Positions 32,021 to 41,391 of a stretch of 64,000 nt of DNA are shown here, piece by piece. The stretch is taken from NCBI GenBank assembly GCA_030220185.1, contig JASPKZ010009926.1, forward strand, positions 1 through 64,000, in the 5' to 3' direction. The DNA is from Diploptera punctata. Lineage: Eukaryota > Arthropoda > Insecta > Blattodea > Blaberidae. A program made the position numbers and the translations under genes. Every line of letters starts with the position of its first letter. The first letter of the stretch is position 1. The notes beneath the pieces were generated by a model. It saw only the letters and a list, made by a program, of their open reading frames with translations. It had not been told where the DNA came from and ran no database searches.

Positions 32021-32617
32021 TTCTTCTTCTTCTTCTTCTTCACTTCACGGGTTAGGCAAATTGCCTGTTCCGCCTCACAGTTGTTCCGTCCATCTTATTA
32101 CAGGCCTTCCTTCATTCCTTGAATCTCTTGGTTTGTAGTTGAATGCTGCTCTTGGTAATCTTTTTTTTTTTTCAAATGCCCCAGGTTTGTCTTTCGACAT
32201 TCCCGGTTTCTCTCCTGGCATGGTGAACTTGTAACCCACTTCTGAGGTTGGGGCGCCTGGAAGGCGGGATTACGTTGCCCCGATGATATGATGGGTGATG
32301 ATAGTGGTGCAGCAGGAGAGTCCCTAATCCTAAGCTTAACGTAAGATGCATATGAATGTTGATGATTGCGATGGCCATATGATTTCCTGACATTTGTCTT
32401 ACAGGTGAGGAAAAACCCCGAAAAAAAACCTTACCCAGAAAAACTGTCCCGACCGGGGATCGAAACCGGGCCCGCTGCGTGACAAGGCAGCACGCTACCC
32501 CGAGACCACAGCGGTGGATGCTCTTGGTAATCTTGTAACATTCATTCTTTCCACATGTGTAAACCATTTCTCTCTATATTCTCTGATTTTCTCATCCAAT
32601 GGATATATATTTAACTC
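32021..32617 (-). pseudogene. LINE-B2 3' fragment, itself carrying a SINE
   Basis: Minus strand: RT C-terminal coding (LPRAAFNYKPR, NEGRPVIRWTEQL), stem-loop AGGCA-ATT-TGCCT and a (GAA)n tail at 32021-32041. It is split at 32163-32518 by a SINE with the 16-bp duplication TGCTCTTGGTAATCTT. Confidence 0.88.
32163..32518 (-). mobile_element. Chimeric SINE: SINE1 head plus REPF tail
   Basis: The minus strand starts with the SINE1 head and first body part (32518 to about 32375). It then switches to a different 3' part (REPF, 32340-32172), also seen at 37243-37400 and 62868-62995, and ends in a poly(A) (T run at 32161-32172). The 16-bp target duplication frames the whole, so it inserted as one unit. 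Confidence 0.82.
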
Positions 32618-32909
32618 TGGAGAAGACTGCATAACAGTAAATTACATGGTTTTTATAGGAACAGTTATGTCTCGTAGACTGCGATGGGCAGGACATATGC
32701 AAAGAATGGGGAATGAAAGACGTGCACGAAGCTTCTTGTAGGAAAACCAGAGGGAAAACACCCAGTTGGTAGACCAAGAATTAGGTGGGAGAATAACATT
32801 AACTATGATTTGAGGGAAGTAGAGTATACAGGGAATGATTGAAAAGCATTAGCTCAGGATAGGGATGTCCGCGCGGCCATGGGCCTACGGGTTTGATAGT
32901 GCCAGAGAG

Positions 32910-33290
32910 TTACTTACTTACTTACTCACTGGCACTATCGTACCCGTAGGTTCATGGCCGCACGGACATAAGCTCTCCACACATTCCTATCCTAAGCTAA
33001 TGCTTTCCAATCATTCCCTGCATAATCTACTTCCCTCAAATCATAGTTAATGTTATTCTCCCACCTCATTCTTTGTCTACCAACTGGGCGTCTTCTCTCT
33101 AGCTTTTCTACAAGAAGCTTCCGTGCACGTCTTTCATTCCCCATACGCGCAACATGTCCTGCCCAACGCAGTCTACGAAACTTAACTGTTCTTACTATAT
33201 CTGGCTTCCTATAAAGACCATGCAGTTCATTGTTATGTAGTTTTCTCCATTCACCCATCTATTCATTTATTCTCTTTGGTCCAAAAATGT
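32910..33290 (-). mobile_element. RTE-A copy, tail-to-tail with the previous one
   Basis: Minus-strand RTE-A 3' part with its tail at 32910-32926, directly against the end of the plus-strand copy. RT C-terminal frame 32992-33258 (WAGHVARMGN, a GRQRMRWENN-like block). Together with 32618-32911 it forms an inverted repeat. Confidence 0.9.
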
Positions 33291-33345
33291 TCATAATAGA
33301 ATTATATGTGACTTAAAAGTGTCAAGCAGGAATTAATTTTTCTGT

Positions 33346-33690
33346 ATCCATCCATAGTAATTCTGCCCGAAGGCAGATCCTTCATTGGAATCATAGAATT
33401 TTCATTCTATGCTTGCAGCTTTACTAGGGAATTGTGTAGGTGTGGTAGCTTCCCGTTGCTTTCCACACCGGTGAAGGATGATGATGATAATGTTAAGGAT
33501 GATCATGATGATGATGGCCATATGATTTCGGGGACCGTTTGGGCCTTAAAGTTTTCCTGACATTTGTCTTACAGGTGAGGAAAAACCCCGATAAAAACCT
33601 CACCCAGAAAAACTGCCCCGACCGGGGATCGAACCCGGGCCCCGCTGCGGGACAAGGCAGCACGCTACCCTCGAGACCACAGCGGTGGAA
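33346..33690 (-). mobile_element. SINE1 copy
   Basis: Minus strand: head near 33690, B box near 33630, ATC/GAT middle 33478-33520, 3' stem-loop CTGCC-TTCG-GGCAG near 33362-33376. Confidence 0.9.
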
Positions 33691-34077
33691 TTTTTTTCTG
33701 TATATAATTTAAATATAGATAATTTTTAAGGGAGTTTTATTTTACGTAGACTATAACCTTTTTAATCTCAGAATTCGGTGGCAGAAAAATGCAAGCATTT
33801 ACAGGGAGAGTATGGTAATGTTTTCTTAAAGAAATGTGGGTAAACCACATGCACGCGAGGCATCTGGTGGTAAAAGACCGCAAACTCCTGAGTACAAACC
33901 GCGCAGTGGTTTCATAACCTATTAACAATGTGCGGATGTGAAGCGTCTGGGGGTAAAATTGTAAAGTAAACCTACCCCCTACCCTCCAAGCCAGACCTCT
34001 GATAAAGTATGTGCACAGAGCATTTATTATTCATTTTTACACAAGCCATTATAATAGAAGACTTCTTAACAGGTATG
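33691..34077. other. Unassigned sequence
   Basis: No gene or shared repeat recognised. GCATCTGGTGGTAAA and GCGTCTGGGGGTAAA form a loose internal duplication. Confidence 0.5.
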
Positions 34078-34192
34078 TTCTTCTTCTTCTTCTTCCTTCC
34101 AAGTATTAGGCCAAGGCCTGTTACGATCCTATAGAAATTTTCCCTCCCGCGTTTCATAGGACGGCCCAGTGATCCTTTGGTCGTCAATTAGT
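34078..34192 (-). pseudogene. LINE-F2 3' end fragment
   Basis: Minus strand: SLGRPMKRG-REN coding remnant, stem-loop AGGCC-TT-GGCCT and a GAAGAAG tail at 34080-34096. Confidence 0.8.
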
Positions 34193-34552
34193 TTGATCCT
34201 TCCGGGAAATTCTCGTATAAAGACTTGAAAGCATAATAATAGTCCCTTCGATTGGTTGCTGGCCAAAGGAAGGCAAGACCAGTGATGGGCTGCCATCTTA
34301 TAGCCTCTGGTCAGGCTTTTCTGGAGAAGAAAAGAAAATAAAGGAAAGAAGAAATGGAAGAAAGGAAAGACTCCCTAGCCCTCGGATGCCCTAATAGCGT
34401 CGGGGTCGAAAAAACAAGATTTAACCAAGAGAGGTTAGATAGTAAAGTTAAAAGAGTGCAAAACACAAGTAAGTGGAAGAAATGTTTTGCTCAGCTTGGG
34501 CACCTTGTGGTCGCCATCCACATATCCCCTAGATGAGGACCCCTGAGGGGGA
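34193..34552 (+). repeat. REP1 copy with 60-codon frame
   Basis: Third REP1 copy; the frame at 34354-34536 begins MEERKDSLALG. It is next to LINE-F2, as at 28 kb, but in the opposite orientation to it. The two ends (AAATTCTCGTATAA and CCCTGAGGGG) are the same as in the 28-kb copy, which fixes the likely borders. Confidence 0.78.
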
Positions 34553-34559
34553 CAGGTAT

Positions 34560-35371
34560 GTTATATTTGAAAAATATTTAAGACTCAAATCGGGCCAACT
34601 GAGGGCCAACATGCACACCCAATTGAGTAACACTAAGGAATTGGGACTGGAAGTAAACATCAATAAAACTGAATATATGTTCATAGATAGAAATGCATTA
34701 CATAATAGAAATGGACAACTAATGACAGATGAGAAAAATTTTGAAGAAGTGGCTGAATTCAAATACCTAGGAACAGTAATCGCAAATAGGAATGAGATAC
34801 ACAAAAAAAAATTAAATATAGTTTCAATTCTGGAATTGCATGCTATTAAGCATTACAGGGACTCATATCGTCCCAACTCCTTTCAAAAAAACGTTAAACT
34901 GGAAATACATAAAACTGTTATTCTCGCAGTTATATTATATGGATGCGAAACATGGACTCTTATTTTAGGGGAGGAAAGAAGATTACGACAATTTGAGAAT
35001 AAAGTTCTTAGGACATTTTTTGGGCCAAAATGAAATTAACATATAGGTGAATAGAGAAAACTACATAATAGTGAGCTACATAATATGTATAGGAAGACGG
35101 ATATAATAGGAACAGTTAAGTGTTGTAGACTGCGATGGGCAGGTCATGTGGCACATATGGGGTTGAAAGAGGTGCATGGAAGCTTCTTATAGGAAAATCA
35201 GAGTGAAAACGCCGAGTTGGTAGATCAAGAATGAGGTGGGAGAATAACGTTTACCATGATTTGAGTGAAGTAGATTATACAGGAAAAAAATTAGCTCAGA
35301 ATAAAGATGTATGGAGAGCTTATATCCGCGCGACCATGAACCTATAGGTTCGATAGTGTCAGTGAGTTAGT
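34560..35371 (+). mobile_element. RTE-A, 5'-truncated, diverged copy
   Basis: RT sequence from HTQLSNTKELGLEVNINKTE to the 3' end, with a frame at 34533-35033 (EFKYLGTVIANR, LEIHKTVILAVILYGCETWT). The last part is broken by indels. Ends with GTCAGTGAGTTAG and almost no tail. Confidence 0.88.
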
Positions 35372-35448
35372 AATATTGAGAGGTTCATAACAAAAGTGGA
35401 CCAAGTTCATATTTTACTCTTTTGATAGAAATTGATATAAAATTAAAG

Positions 35449-35734
35449 TCCATCCATCCATACTAATTCTGCCCTAGGGCAGGTCTTTCACTGCAATCAT
35501 ATCATTTTCATGCTATGCATTGCAGCTGTACTAGGGAATTATAGGTGTAGTAGCTTCCCACACCGGTGAAGGATGATGATGATGATGGCTGGATGATTTT
35601 TGGGGAACATTTGTCTTACAGCTGATGAAAAACCCTGAAAAATCCTCACTCAGGAGCCTGTCCCGACCGGGAATCGAACCCTGGCCCGCTGCTTGACAAG
35701 GTAGCACGCTACCTCGAGACCACAGCGGTGGACA
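35449..35734 (-). mobile_element. SINE1 copy
   Basis: Minus strand: head near 35731, B box near 35680, short ATC middle, 3' stem-loop CTGCCCTAGGGCAG at about 35474-35487 and CCATCC tail. Confidence 0.88.
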
Positions 35735-35929
35735 AAATCAAAGTAATAAATGTAATTGCAGATGAAGAATTAAAAATTATTTGTTATAGTAAAAAATAAA
35801 AAACACAATAGGCCTACCCGGTTCACCAATACTCTGAAGAATTATTGATATTTTTAATCAAAATTCAGATATAACTACAATTTTTAACTTTTTGACTTGG
35901 TTCACTTTTGTTCTGAATCCCTCATTTGA

Positions 35930-36048
35930 ATACAGGTGGGAAAAACCCTGAAAACCTGACACAAGATTCTTGTCTCGACCAGGGATCGAACGCGGACTCC
36001 CTGAATCTGAGACACTGACGTTACCACTAGATGTCAGAGGTGAATTGG
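35930..36048 (-). mobile_element. SINE1-related head and first body part
   Basis: Minus strand: a tRNA-like head with CATCTAGTGGTAACGTCAG and GCGTTCGATCCCTGG (B box), followed by GGTTTTTCCCACCTGTA as in SINE1. The head differs from SINE1. Only the 5' half is present. Confidence 0.6.
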
Positions 36049-36052
36049 TAAT

Positions 36053-36655
36053 TTTCTTCCTTCTTCTTCTTCTTCTTTTTCTTCACTTCACGGGCTAAGC
36101 AAATTGCATGTTCCGCCTCACAGTTGTTTTATCCATCTTTTCACTGGCCTTCCTACATTCCTTGAACCTCTTGGCTTCTTGGCTTGTAGTTAAATACTGC
36201 TTTTGGTAATCTTGTGTCCCGCGCCGTAGCCGAGCGGTTAAGGTAGGAAGCCTTGGCGCAGAGCTACGGGACTTGCGCTGGTTCGAGTCTCCATGGGGAA
36301 GAAATTTTCTCATGGTATTTCGGCCAGTATGGGACCGGTGCCCACCCAGCATCGTGAGGCAATTGGGTAGCTACAATAAGTAGCGGCTCCAGGTTGAGGA
36401 AACCAGCTATAACGGCTGGGGGACTCGACATGCTAACCACATGTCACCCCTACACTGGCTGTTGATCATCTACCTCTTTTATTGACACATGTGGATGTGA
36501 AGGGCCAGCAGCCGGCTGGTAAAAGGGCAACCGCTGAAAGTGAGTGGAAAGACCCTCAATCGGATCGGTGATCTTGTTACATTCATTCTTTCTACATGTC
36601 CAAACAATTATCTCCATATTCATTGATTTTATCATTCTGTGGATTGATTATATTG
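36053..36655 (-). pseudogene. LINE-B2 3' fragment split by SINE5
   Basis: Outer parts 36053-36214 and 36567-36655 match the LINE-B2 copy at 32021-32617 (GAA tail; decayed stem-loop GCAATTTGC). The insert is framed by GGTAATCTTG (36205-36214) and GGTGATCTTG (36567-36576). Confidence 0.83.
36215..36566 (+). mobile_element. SINE5, full-length copy
   Basis: The tRNA-like head resembles a Ser or Leu tRNA: GTAGCCGAGCGGTTAAGG (A box) and GGTTCGAGTCTCC (B box). The body includes GTGCCCACCCAGCATCGTG and GGGGACTCGACATGCTAACC and ends CTCAATCGGATC. A second copy lies on the minus strand at 62503-62832. Inserted within 1 bp of the site used by the SINE in the other LINE-B2 copy. Confidence 0.85.
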
Positions 36656-37242
36656 AAACAAATCGTACGTAAATATACGAAAATTTATTCAACAATTTGC
36701 TGATTATCATTATCTGGTATTAATTGCTAATTTAATTTTGCCATTTCAAATCATGCTATTATAGTCCCTAATAGAACCTTTTTAATATTTTTCTGTAAGT
36801 CATATTTTAAAATGATTAGAAATCGCATATTTAACACTGATTTACATTAATTGAACAGGCATTTTGTTGCGTATTATATGCTTAACGATCCATTTGGCCG
36901 TGTTTAGAATTATTATATAAACAGAGTGATTTTAATTCAACCAATGCCAAAAAATCTCGCAACAACACAATTTTGTGTTAATTATCAGCATGTTTTTTTA
37001 TAAATATCCCGATTTCAAACTCTGAACAAGGCATATTTAACATGTTTAATATTTTATTCACATGTTTTTGTTGTCATGTTGGCACTACAAACAAATAATG
37101 TTTTTACACATGTTCTTACAAACATCCTATAGATTGGTAAATAATTGCCTTCACAAATTAATGGGATATTCGAATTTCCTAAAGGTAAAAATACAATAAT
37201 ATATAGAAATGCATAAACGAATAATGAAATAATGATTTTTTT
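36656..37242. other. Unassigned AT-rich sequence
   Basis: No gene or shared repeat recognised. Confidence 0.5.
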
Positions 37243-37400
37243 AAACTAATGCCCCATGTTGTCTTCTGGTATTCTCTCCTGGCACTGACGGACTTGTTAC
37301 ACACTTTTTTAAGTTGGGGCGTTTTAAGGTGGATTATGTCATCCCGAATTAGGAATGAGTGATAATGAAGCAACAGGACTGTCATTGACCTAAACTAAGT
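37243..37400 (-). repeat. REPF copy, diverged
   Basis: Minus-strand match to the REPF tail of the chimeric SINE at 32172-32340 (CTCCTGGCA, ACTT-AGTTGGGGCG, GGATTA-GTCATCCC, CAGCAGGA-type blocks). Confidence 0.6.
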
Positions 37401-37441
37401 CAAAATCCAGAGCATTTGCGACCATAGGAATATATCTCTAT

Positions 37442-37740
37442 AAGACGCCGTACCGTAGTGGTTAAGGCACTGAGCTATAAGCCGGAGGGTCGAGGATTCA
37501 AGTCCCGTTGGGGTCAGGATTTTTAAACTGACCCAAACCCTCTGGCGGCACCATGGCCCTGGGGTCGACTCAGCCTCTAACTGAAATGAGTACCAGACGC
37601 TTGTTCTGGGGGTAAAGGCGGCCGTCACGCAGGGCTGACAACCCGGCTGACATAAAGTGCCGATTGTCTAGAAAAGTGGGAGCCTTAACCTCCTACTACC
37701 CCAGGGGCCTCCGGGCCTGTTGTGGGAACAGTTTACTTAC
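37442..37740 (+). mobile_element. SINE2, full-length copy
   Basis: Head ACGCCGTACCGTAGTGG, B box GGATTCAAGTCC, body GGTCGACTCAGCCTCTAAC, end TTGTGGGAACAGTTTACTT. Confidence 0.9.
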
Positions 37741-37825
37741 TTTTCCTGAAAAAGAAAATAAGAAAACATGTCGGGGTGTCTATACCCTATGCCACCTACA
37801 TAAATTTAAATAAAAAACGGAAAAA

Positions 37826-38094
37826 CTTACTTATTTACTTACTTACTCGCTGGCACTATCGAACCTGTAGGGTCATGGCCTTTCGGACATAATCTCTCCA
37901 ATCATTCCCTGTATAATCTACTTCCCTCAAATCATATTTAATTTTATTCTCCCACCTCATTCTTGGTCTACCAACTGGGCGTTTTCCCTCTGGTTTTCCT
38001 ACAAGAAGCTTCCATGCAAGTCTTTCATTCCCCATACGTGCAACATGTCCTGCCTATCGCAGTCTACGAGACTTAACTGTTCTTATTATATCAG
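37826..38094 (-). mobile_element. RTE-A 3' fragment
   Basis: Tail ACTTACTTATTTACTTACTT, then minus-strand RT C-terminal sequence (GRPRMRW, GHVARMGN) with a 25-base deletion near 37895. Ends in AACAGTTAAGTCTCGTAG. Confidence 0.88.
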
Positions 38095-38211
38095 CGACGG
38101 ACTATTCAACTAAATATAAAAACACCTTTAATTTATTTAAGCGTAGCAGTGCACAACGGGTATTAGCTATTTTTTTATATAAGAATTAAATTCGTACATA
38201 ATGTTCTTATT

Positions 38212-38280
38212 CTTCTTCCTTTCGATACACGTATAAGGCCTGATGGCCTGTTACGATCTCAAGGTATGATTCTTTTGAGA
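38212..38280 (-). mobile_element. LINE-F-like 3' terminal fragment
   Basis: The minus strand keeps the terminal stem-loop (AGGCC-ATCA-GGCCT) and the AAGAAG tail, with little coding sequence. Confidence 0.55.
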
Positions 38281-38688
38281 TCGCAGGGAAGACTTTTTTT
38301 AATCTGTTGTAGGGTGTTTCTTGAATAAAATAAGGGAGTATAAGAGAGAAATGAACACGTCGTGTATGAAGTGTGGCGTGAACGGAAGCTGCATTTCCTG
38401 TGCTAATAGTCAGCGCCCTCCCCTCATACTACTTCCTGATTGCAATCTCACACACGTGACAGTGATACTCATTTGTTTTTATTAGTTCAGATGCTCTACT
38501 TCCATACATTCACCTGATTAAAAATTACGTCATCTGCTAGCGTTCATTTGTTTTAATTTCTCCAGAATTTTATTTCTCGTGTTTTCACGCTCAACAATTT
38601 AAAGATCTGGATTCATATCCCGTATTGAAAAAAAAATAAATAAAACAAAGATCCAAATATAAATTAATTTCAAGGATTTTGATTTCAA
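38281..38688. other. Unassigned AT-rich sequence
   Basis: No gene or shared repeat recognised. Confidence 0.5.
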
Positions 38689-38702
38689 TAATAATAATAA
38701 TA

Positions 38703-38738
<36 letters not shown>

Positions 38739-38739
38739 G
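38689..38739. repeat. (AAT)n microsatellite
   Basis: AAT repeat next to LINE-D. Confidence 0.9.
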
Positions 38740-38838
38740 GCTAAGCATCGAAGATGCCCAAGACCGTAGGCTTTGGAGGTTTGGCACGGGAAGACGGCAG
38801 CAGCTGTAAAAATCCGAAGATAGATAGAGAGATAATAA
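38740..38838 (+). pseudogene. LINE-D RT extreme C-terminus and 3' end
   Basis: Encodes LSIEDAQDRRLWRFGTGRRQ (one change), ends in QL and a stop, then CCGAAGATAGATAGAGATAATAAT tail. Same end as at 45590-45668 and 49257-49450. Confidence 0.8.
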
Positions 38839-38854
38839 TAATAATAATCCTTCT

Positions 38855-39277
38855 TCACGGTTTAGGCTTATTTACTCCAAATTGCTGTTCTTTCCATCTT
38901 TTCTTTGGTCTTCCCAAACTTCTTCTTCCTCGTTGTGAATAGTTGTATGCTGCTTTTGGTATTCTATTCTCAGTTATCCTTGCTAAGTGTTCTTTCCAAT
39001 TTGTTCTGTATTTCACTATTGTTTGTTTAATTCCTCTACTTTTAGTTGATGTATTATTTCTGTGTTATGTTCTTTGTTCTTTGATATTCTGCTATTGGTC
39101 TGAGGAACCTCATTTCAGCAGCTTGTATTCTGGCAGATTGTTGTGTTGTCACTGTCCATGTTTCGAATCCATAAGTAATAATAGGCACTGCCATTGTCTT
39201 GTATAATTTCATTATAGAGTCTTTCCTGGCTTTACTTTTTAAAGTTCTTTTTAGTGTTCCTGTTATATAATTAAATA
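38855..39277 (-). pseudogene. LINE-B RT C-terminal fragment, first of a pair
   Basis: Minus strand: TGTLKRTLKSKARKDS, MAVPIITYGFETWTVT, RSLGRPKKRW and the end region with a deletion in the 3' stem-loop. Bounded by AAT repeats on both sides. Confidence 0.83.
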
Positions 39278-39318
39278 ATTCAATAATAATAATAATAATA
39301 TAAATAATAATAATAATA

Positions 39319-39757
39319 ATTCTTCACGGTTTAGGCTTATTTACTAGCCCGTTCCGGCTCCAAATTGCTGTTCTTTCCATATTTTCTTTAGTCTTCCCAA
39401 ACTTCTTCTTCCTCGTGGTGAATAGCTGTATGCTGCTTTTGGTATTCTATTCTCAGTTATCCTTGCTAAGTGTTCTTTCCAATCTGTTCTGTATTTCACT
39501 ATTGTTGTGTTTAATTCCCCTACTTTTAGTTGTTGTCTATTTCTGTGTTATGTTCTTTGTTCTTGATATCCTGCTATTGGTCTGAGGAATTTCATTTCAG
39601 CAGCTTGTATTCTGGCAGATTGTTGTGTTGTCACTGTCCATGTTTCGGATCCACAAGTAATAATAGGCACTGGCATTATCTTGTATAATTTCATTATAGA
39701 GTCTTTCCTGGCTTTATTTTTCAAAGTTATTTTTAGTGTTCCTGTTACATAATTAAA
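39319..39757 (-). pseudogene. LINE-B RT C-terminal fragment, second of a pair
   Basis: The same minus-strand fragment again, with both ends at the same points as the first (left CTTCACGGTTTAGGC, right AATTAAATAATTCAATAAT). Here the stem-loop region is intact. Equal ends point to a tandem duplication, not two separate insertions. Confidence 0.83.
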
Positions 39758-39785
39758 TAATTCAATAATAATAATAATAATAATA

Positions 39786-39852
<67 letters not shown>

Positions 39853-39865
39853 TTAATAAATATTA

Positions 39866-39896
<31 letters not shown>

Positions 39897-39918
39897 TAAT
39901 AATAATATAATAATAATA

Positions 39919-39954
<36 letters not shown>

Positions 39955-39965
39955 TAATAATAACA
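39758..39965. repeat. Long AAT-rich microsatellite
   Basis: About 200 bases of AAT, ATAA and AAC repeats, imperfect. Confidence 0.95.
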
Positions 39966-40272
39966 ATGTTAGCAACGCGGTGGTCTAGTGGTTATGTTTT
40001 TTGCTTCTAATGCCGAGGATCGATGTAAATACCCGAGATACAATACAAGTCCTTCTGGAAGGACTTTAAGCCGTGGATCCCGAGTCTGAAATAAAAGGCT
40101 CATAAAAGAACCTTAAGCCTGGAAAAAAGAGGCCTCTGAAAAAGAAATTACCTAACACCATCCAATAAATAACTTAGTTGCTACCAGATGTCTTATTGGG
40201 TAGGTATGCTGACCGCATACATCTGTAGGGAAATAAGTGTAACTGAATTAGCTTATCTAGAAATTCCTAACA
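39966..40272 (+). mobile_element. SINE4 copy
   Basis: Head GCAACGCGGTGGTCTAGTGG (A box), degenerate B region, body AGTCCTTCTGGAAGGACTTT, CCCGAGTCTGAA and AAGAGGCCTCTG. Diverged at the B box. Confidence 0.78.
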
Positions 40273-40851
40273 AATAATATTAAACATTTTTATGTGTTAA
40301 AATTTAAGGTTGAAAAATAGTATAATTTGAAATTAGATTTCTGAATTGCATTTCGCTTCATTCTACAAATAAATACTTGAATAATATATATCTTACAGTA
40401 TTAGTTTAAAAGAAAAAAAGCTTAGCTCTTATAACATTGTGGCCACAAAGAAATAATTCGATATTATCCATTGGACCGTGTATCATAACTTGTAAACATG
40501 TGAGTAATGTATAGAGAAACAAATGAATGTAGTTGAGTGTTGCGTCATTTGAAAAAAATTCCAAGAGCTTTGTTAGGAAGACCTTTAATTTCGCGGAGAC
40601 AAAAATAACAATAGAATAACATTACTAAACAAGACATTATAAAGGAAGTGTTTTTTTTTTCTTTTTTGCGGACGAATAAATTGGCAATAACCTCGTATGG
40701 AAGGAAATTCCCGACTTCCTCTCCCACGGAGATGAAATAACTTGTACAAACAAATAATGACGTGATCTTTCCTGGCATCTTCACAACTTCTGTCTCTCTA
40801 CCAGTGTTTCATGATTCCTACTACAGAGTGTTCTGAAAATAATAGATTACA
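40273..40851. other. Unassigned AT-rich sequence
   Basis: No gene or shared repeat recognised. One 79-codon minus frame (40545-40784) lacks motifs. Confidence 0.5.
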
Positions 40852-40964
40852 ATGTACCTAGGAACAATAATCACAAATAGGAATGAGATACACAAGGAAA
40901 TTAAACATGGGCTCAATTCTGGAAATACATCCTATACAATTTAATAAACAACAACATCGAATAA

Positions 40965-41336
40965 ATAGATGAATTCGACAATAAAGGCATCTACAAATTA
41001 ACATGTACAGACTGCAATAAATTCTACATTGGGAAAACTAACAGAAGCTTCAACATTAGATTCAAGGAACATTTCAGAGATTTCATTTACAATGGAGGAA
41101 AATCAAGTTACGCAAAACATGTAATTCAAGCTGGACACCAGATGCACAACATCGATAACACCCTCACAATAGTACATAGAGAAAACATTCCAACGAGAAT
41201 AAATATACTGGAGGAAATCGCAATCCTAAGAGAAATCAACAACAACCTGATTCTCAATGAATACACACCTAATCCACACAATCCTCTGTACAAAATTCTC
41301 ACAACCAAGTCAGTGCTTCAACAAGGGTCAACATGA
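40965..41336 (+). CDS. PLE GIY-YIG endonuclease domain (C-terminal part)
   Basis: A frame of about 123 codons, open from the upstream stop. It shows GIYKLTCTDC at the start, YIGKTNRSF about ten residues on, then RFKEH, a conserved AKH-IQAGHQ block, IVHRENI and LEEIAILREINN, ending at TGA at 41334-41336. The GIY and YIG halves, Arg and Glu of the active centre and the His-rich block fit the PLE endonuclease that cuts target DNA. The CX2C-like TDC-NK before YIG is also typical. There is no start codon at the 5' edge; it is a truncated polyprotein end. Confidence 0.82.
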   Translation: MDEFDNKGIYKLTCTDCNKFYIGKTNRSFNIRFKEHFRDFIYNGGKSSYAKHVIQAGHQMHNIDNTLTIVHRENIPTRINILEEIAILREINNNLILNEYTPNPHNPLYKILTTKSVLQQGST

Positions 41337-41349
41337 ACGGACCTAATGC

Positions 41350-41391
41350 ATTCTGCTGATGATGGGACTAGTCCCGAAAGGCCTACAGAGT
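41350..41391 (+). ncRNA. Hammerhead ribozyme motif of the PLE
   Basis: Stem I ATTCTG/CAGAGT (6 bp, one GT), core CTGATGA (41356-41362), stem II GGGAC-TA-GTCCC, GAA, then the palindrome AGGCCT as a minimal stem III, and cleavage-site A at 41385. All core positions of the hammerhead consensus are present. A three-pair stem III without loop is the form described for PLE hammerheads, which act as dimers. Confidence 0.75.

Larger units (their letters stand above)
31983..32911 (+). mobile_element. RTE-A copy split by a nested insertion
   Basis: Left part 31983-32020 and right part 32618-32911 are parts of one RTE-A 3' region. Between them lies 32021-32617, bounded by the 13-bp duplication TGGAGAAGACTGC (32008-32020 and 32618-32630). 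The right part carries small deletions and ends CCAGAGAGTT. Confidence 0.9.

Noticed and set aside
32172..32567. 131-codon frame over the chimeric SINE
   Set aside because: It runs through a SINE head, an A-rich tail and LINE sequence; no coding meaning.
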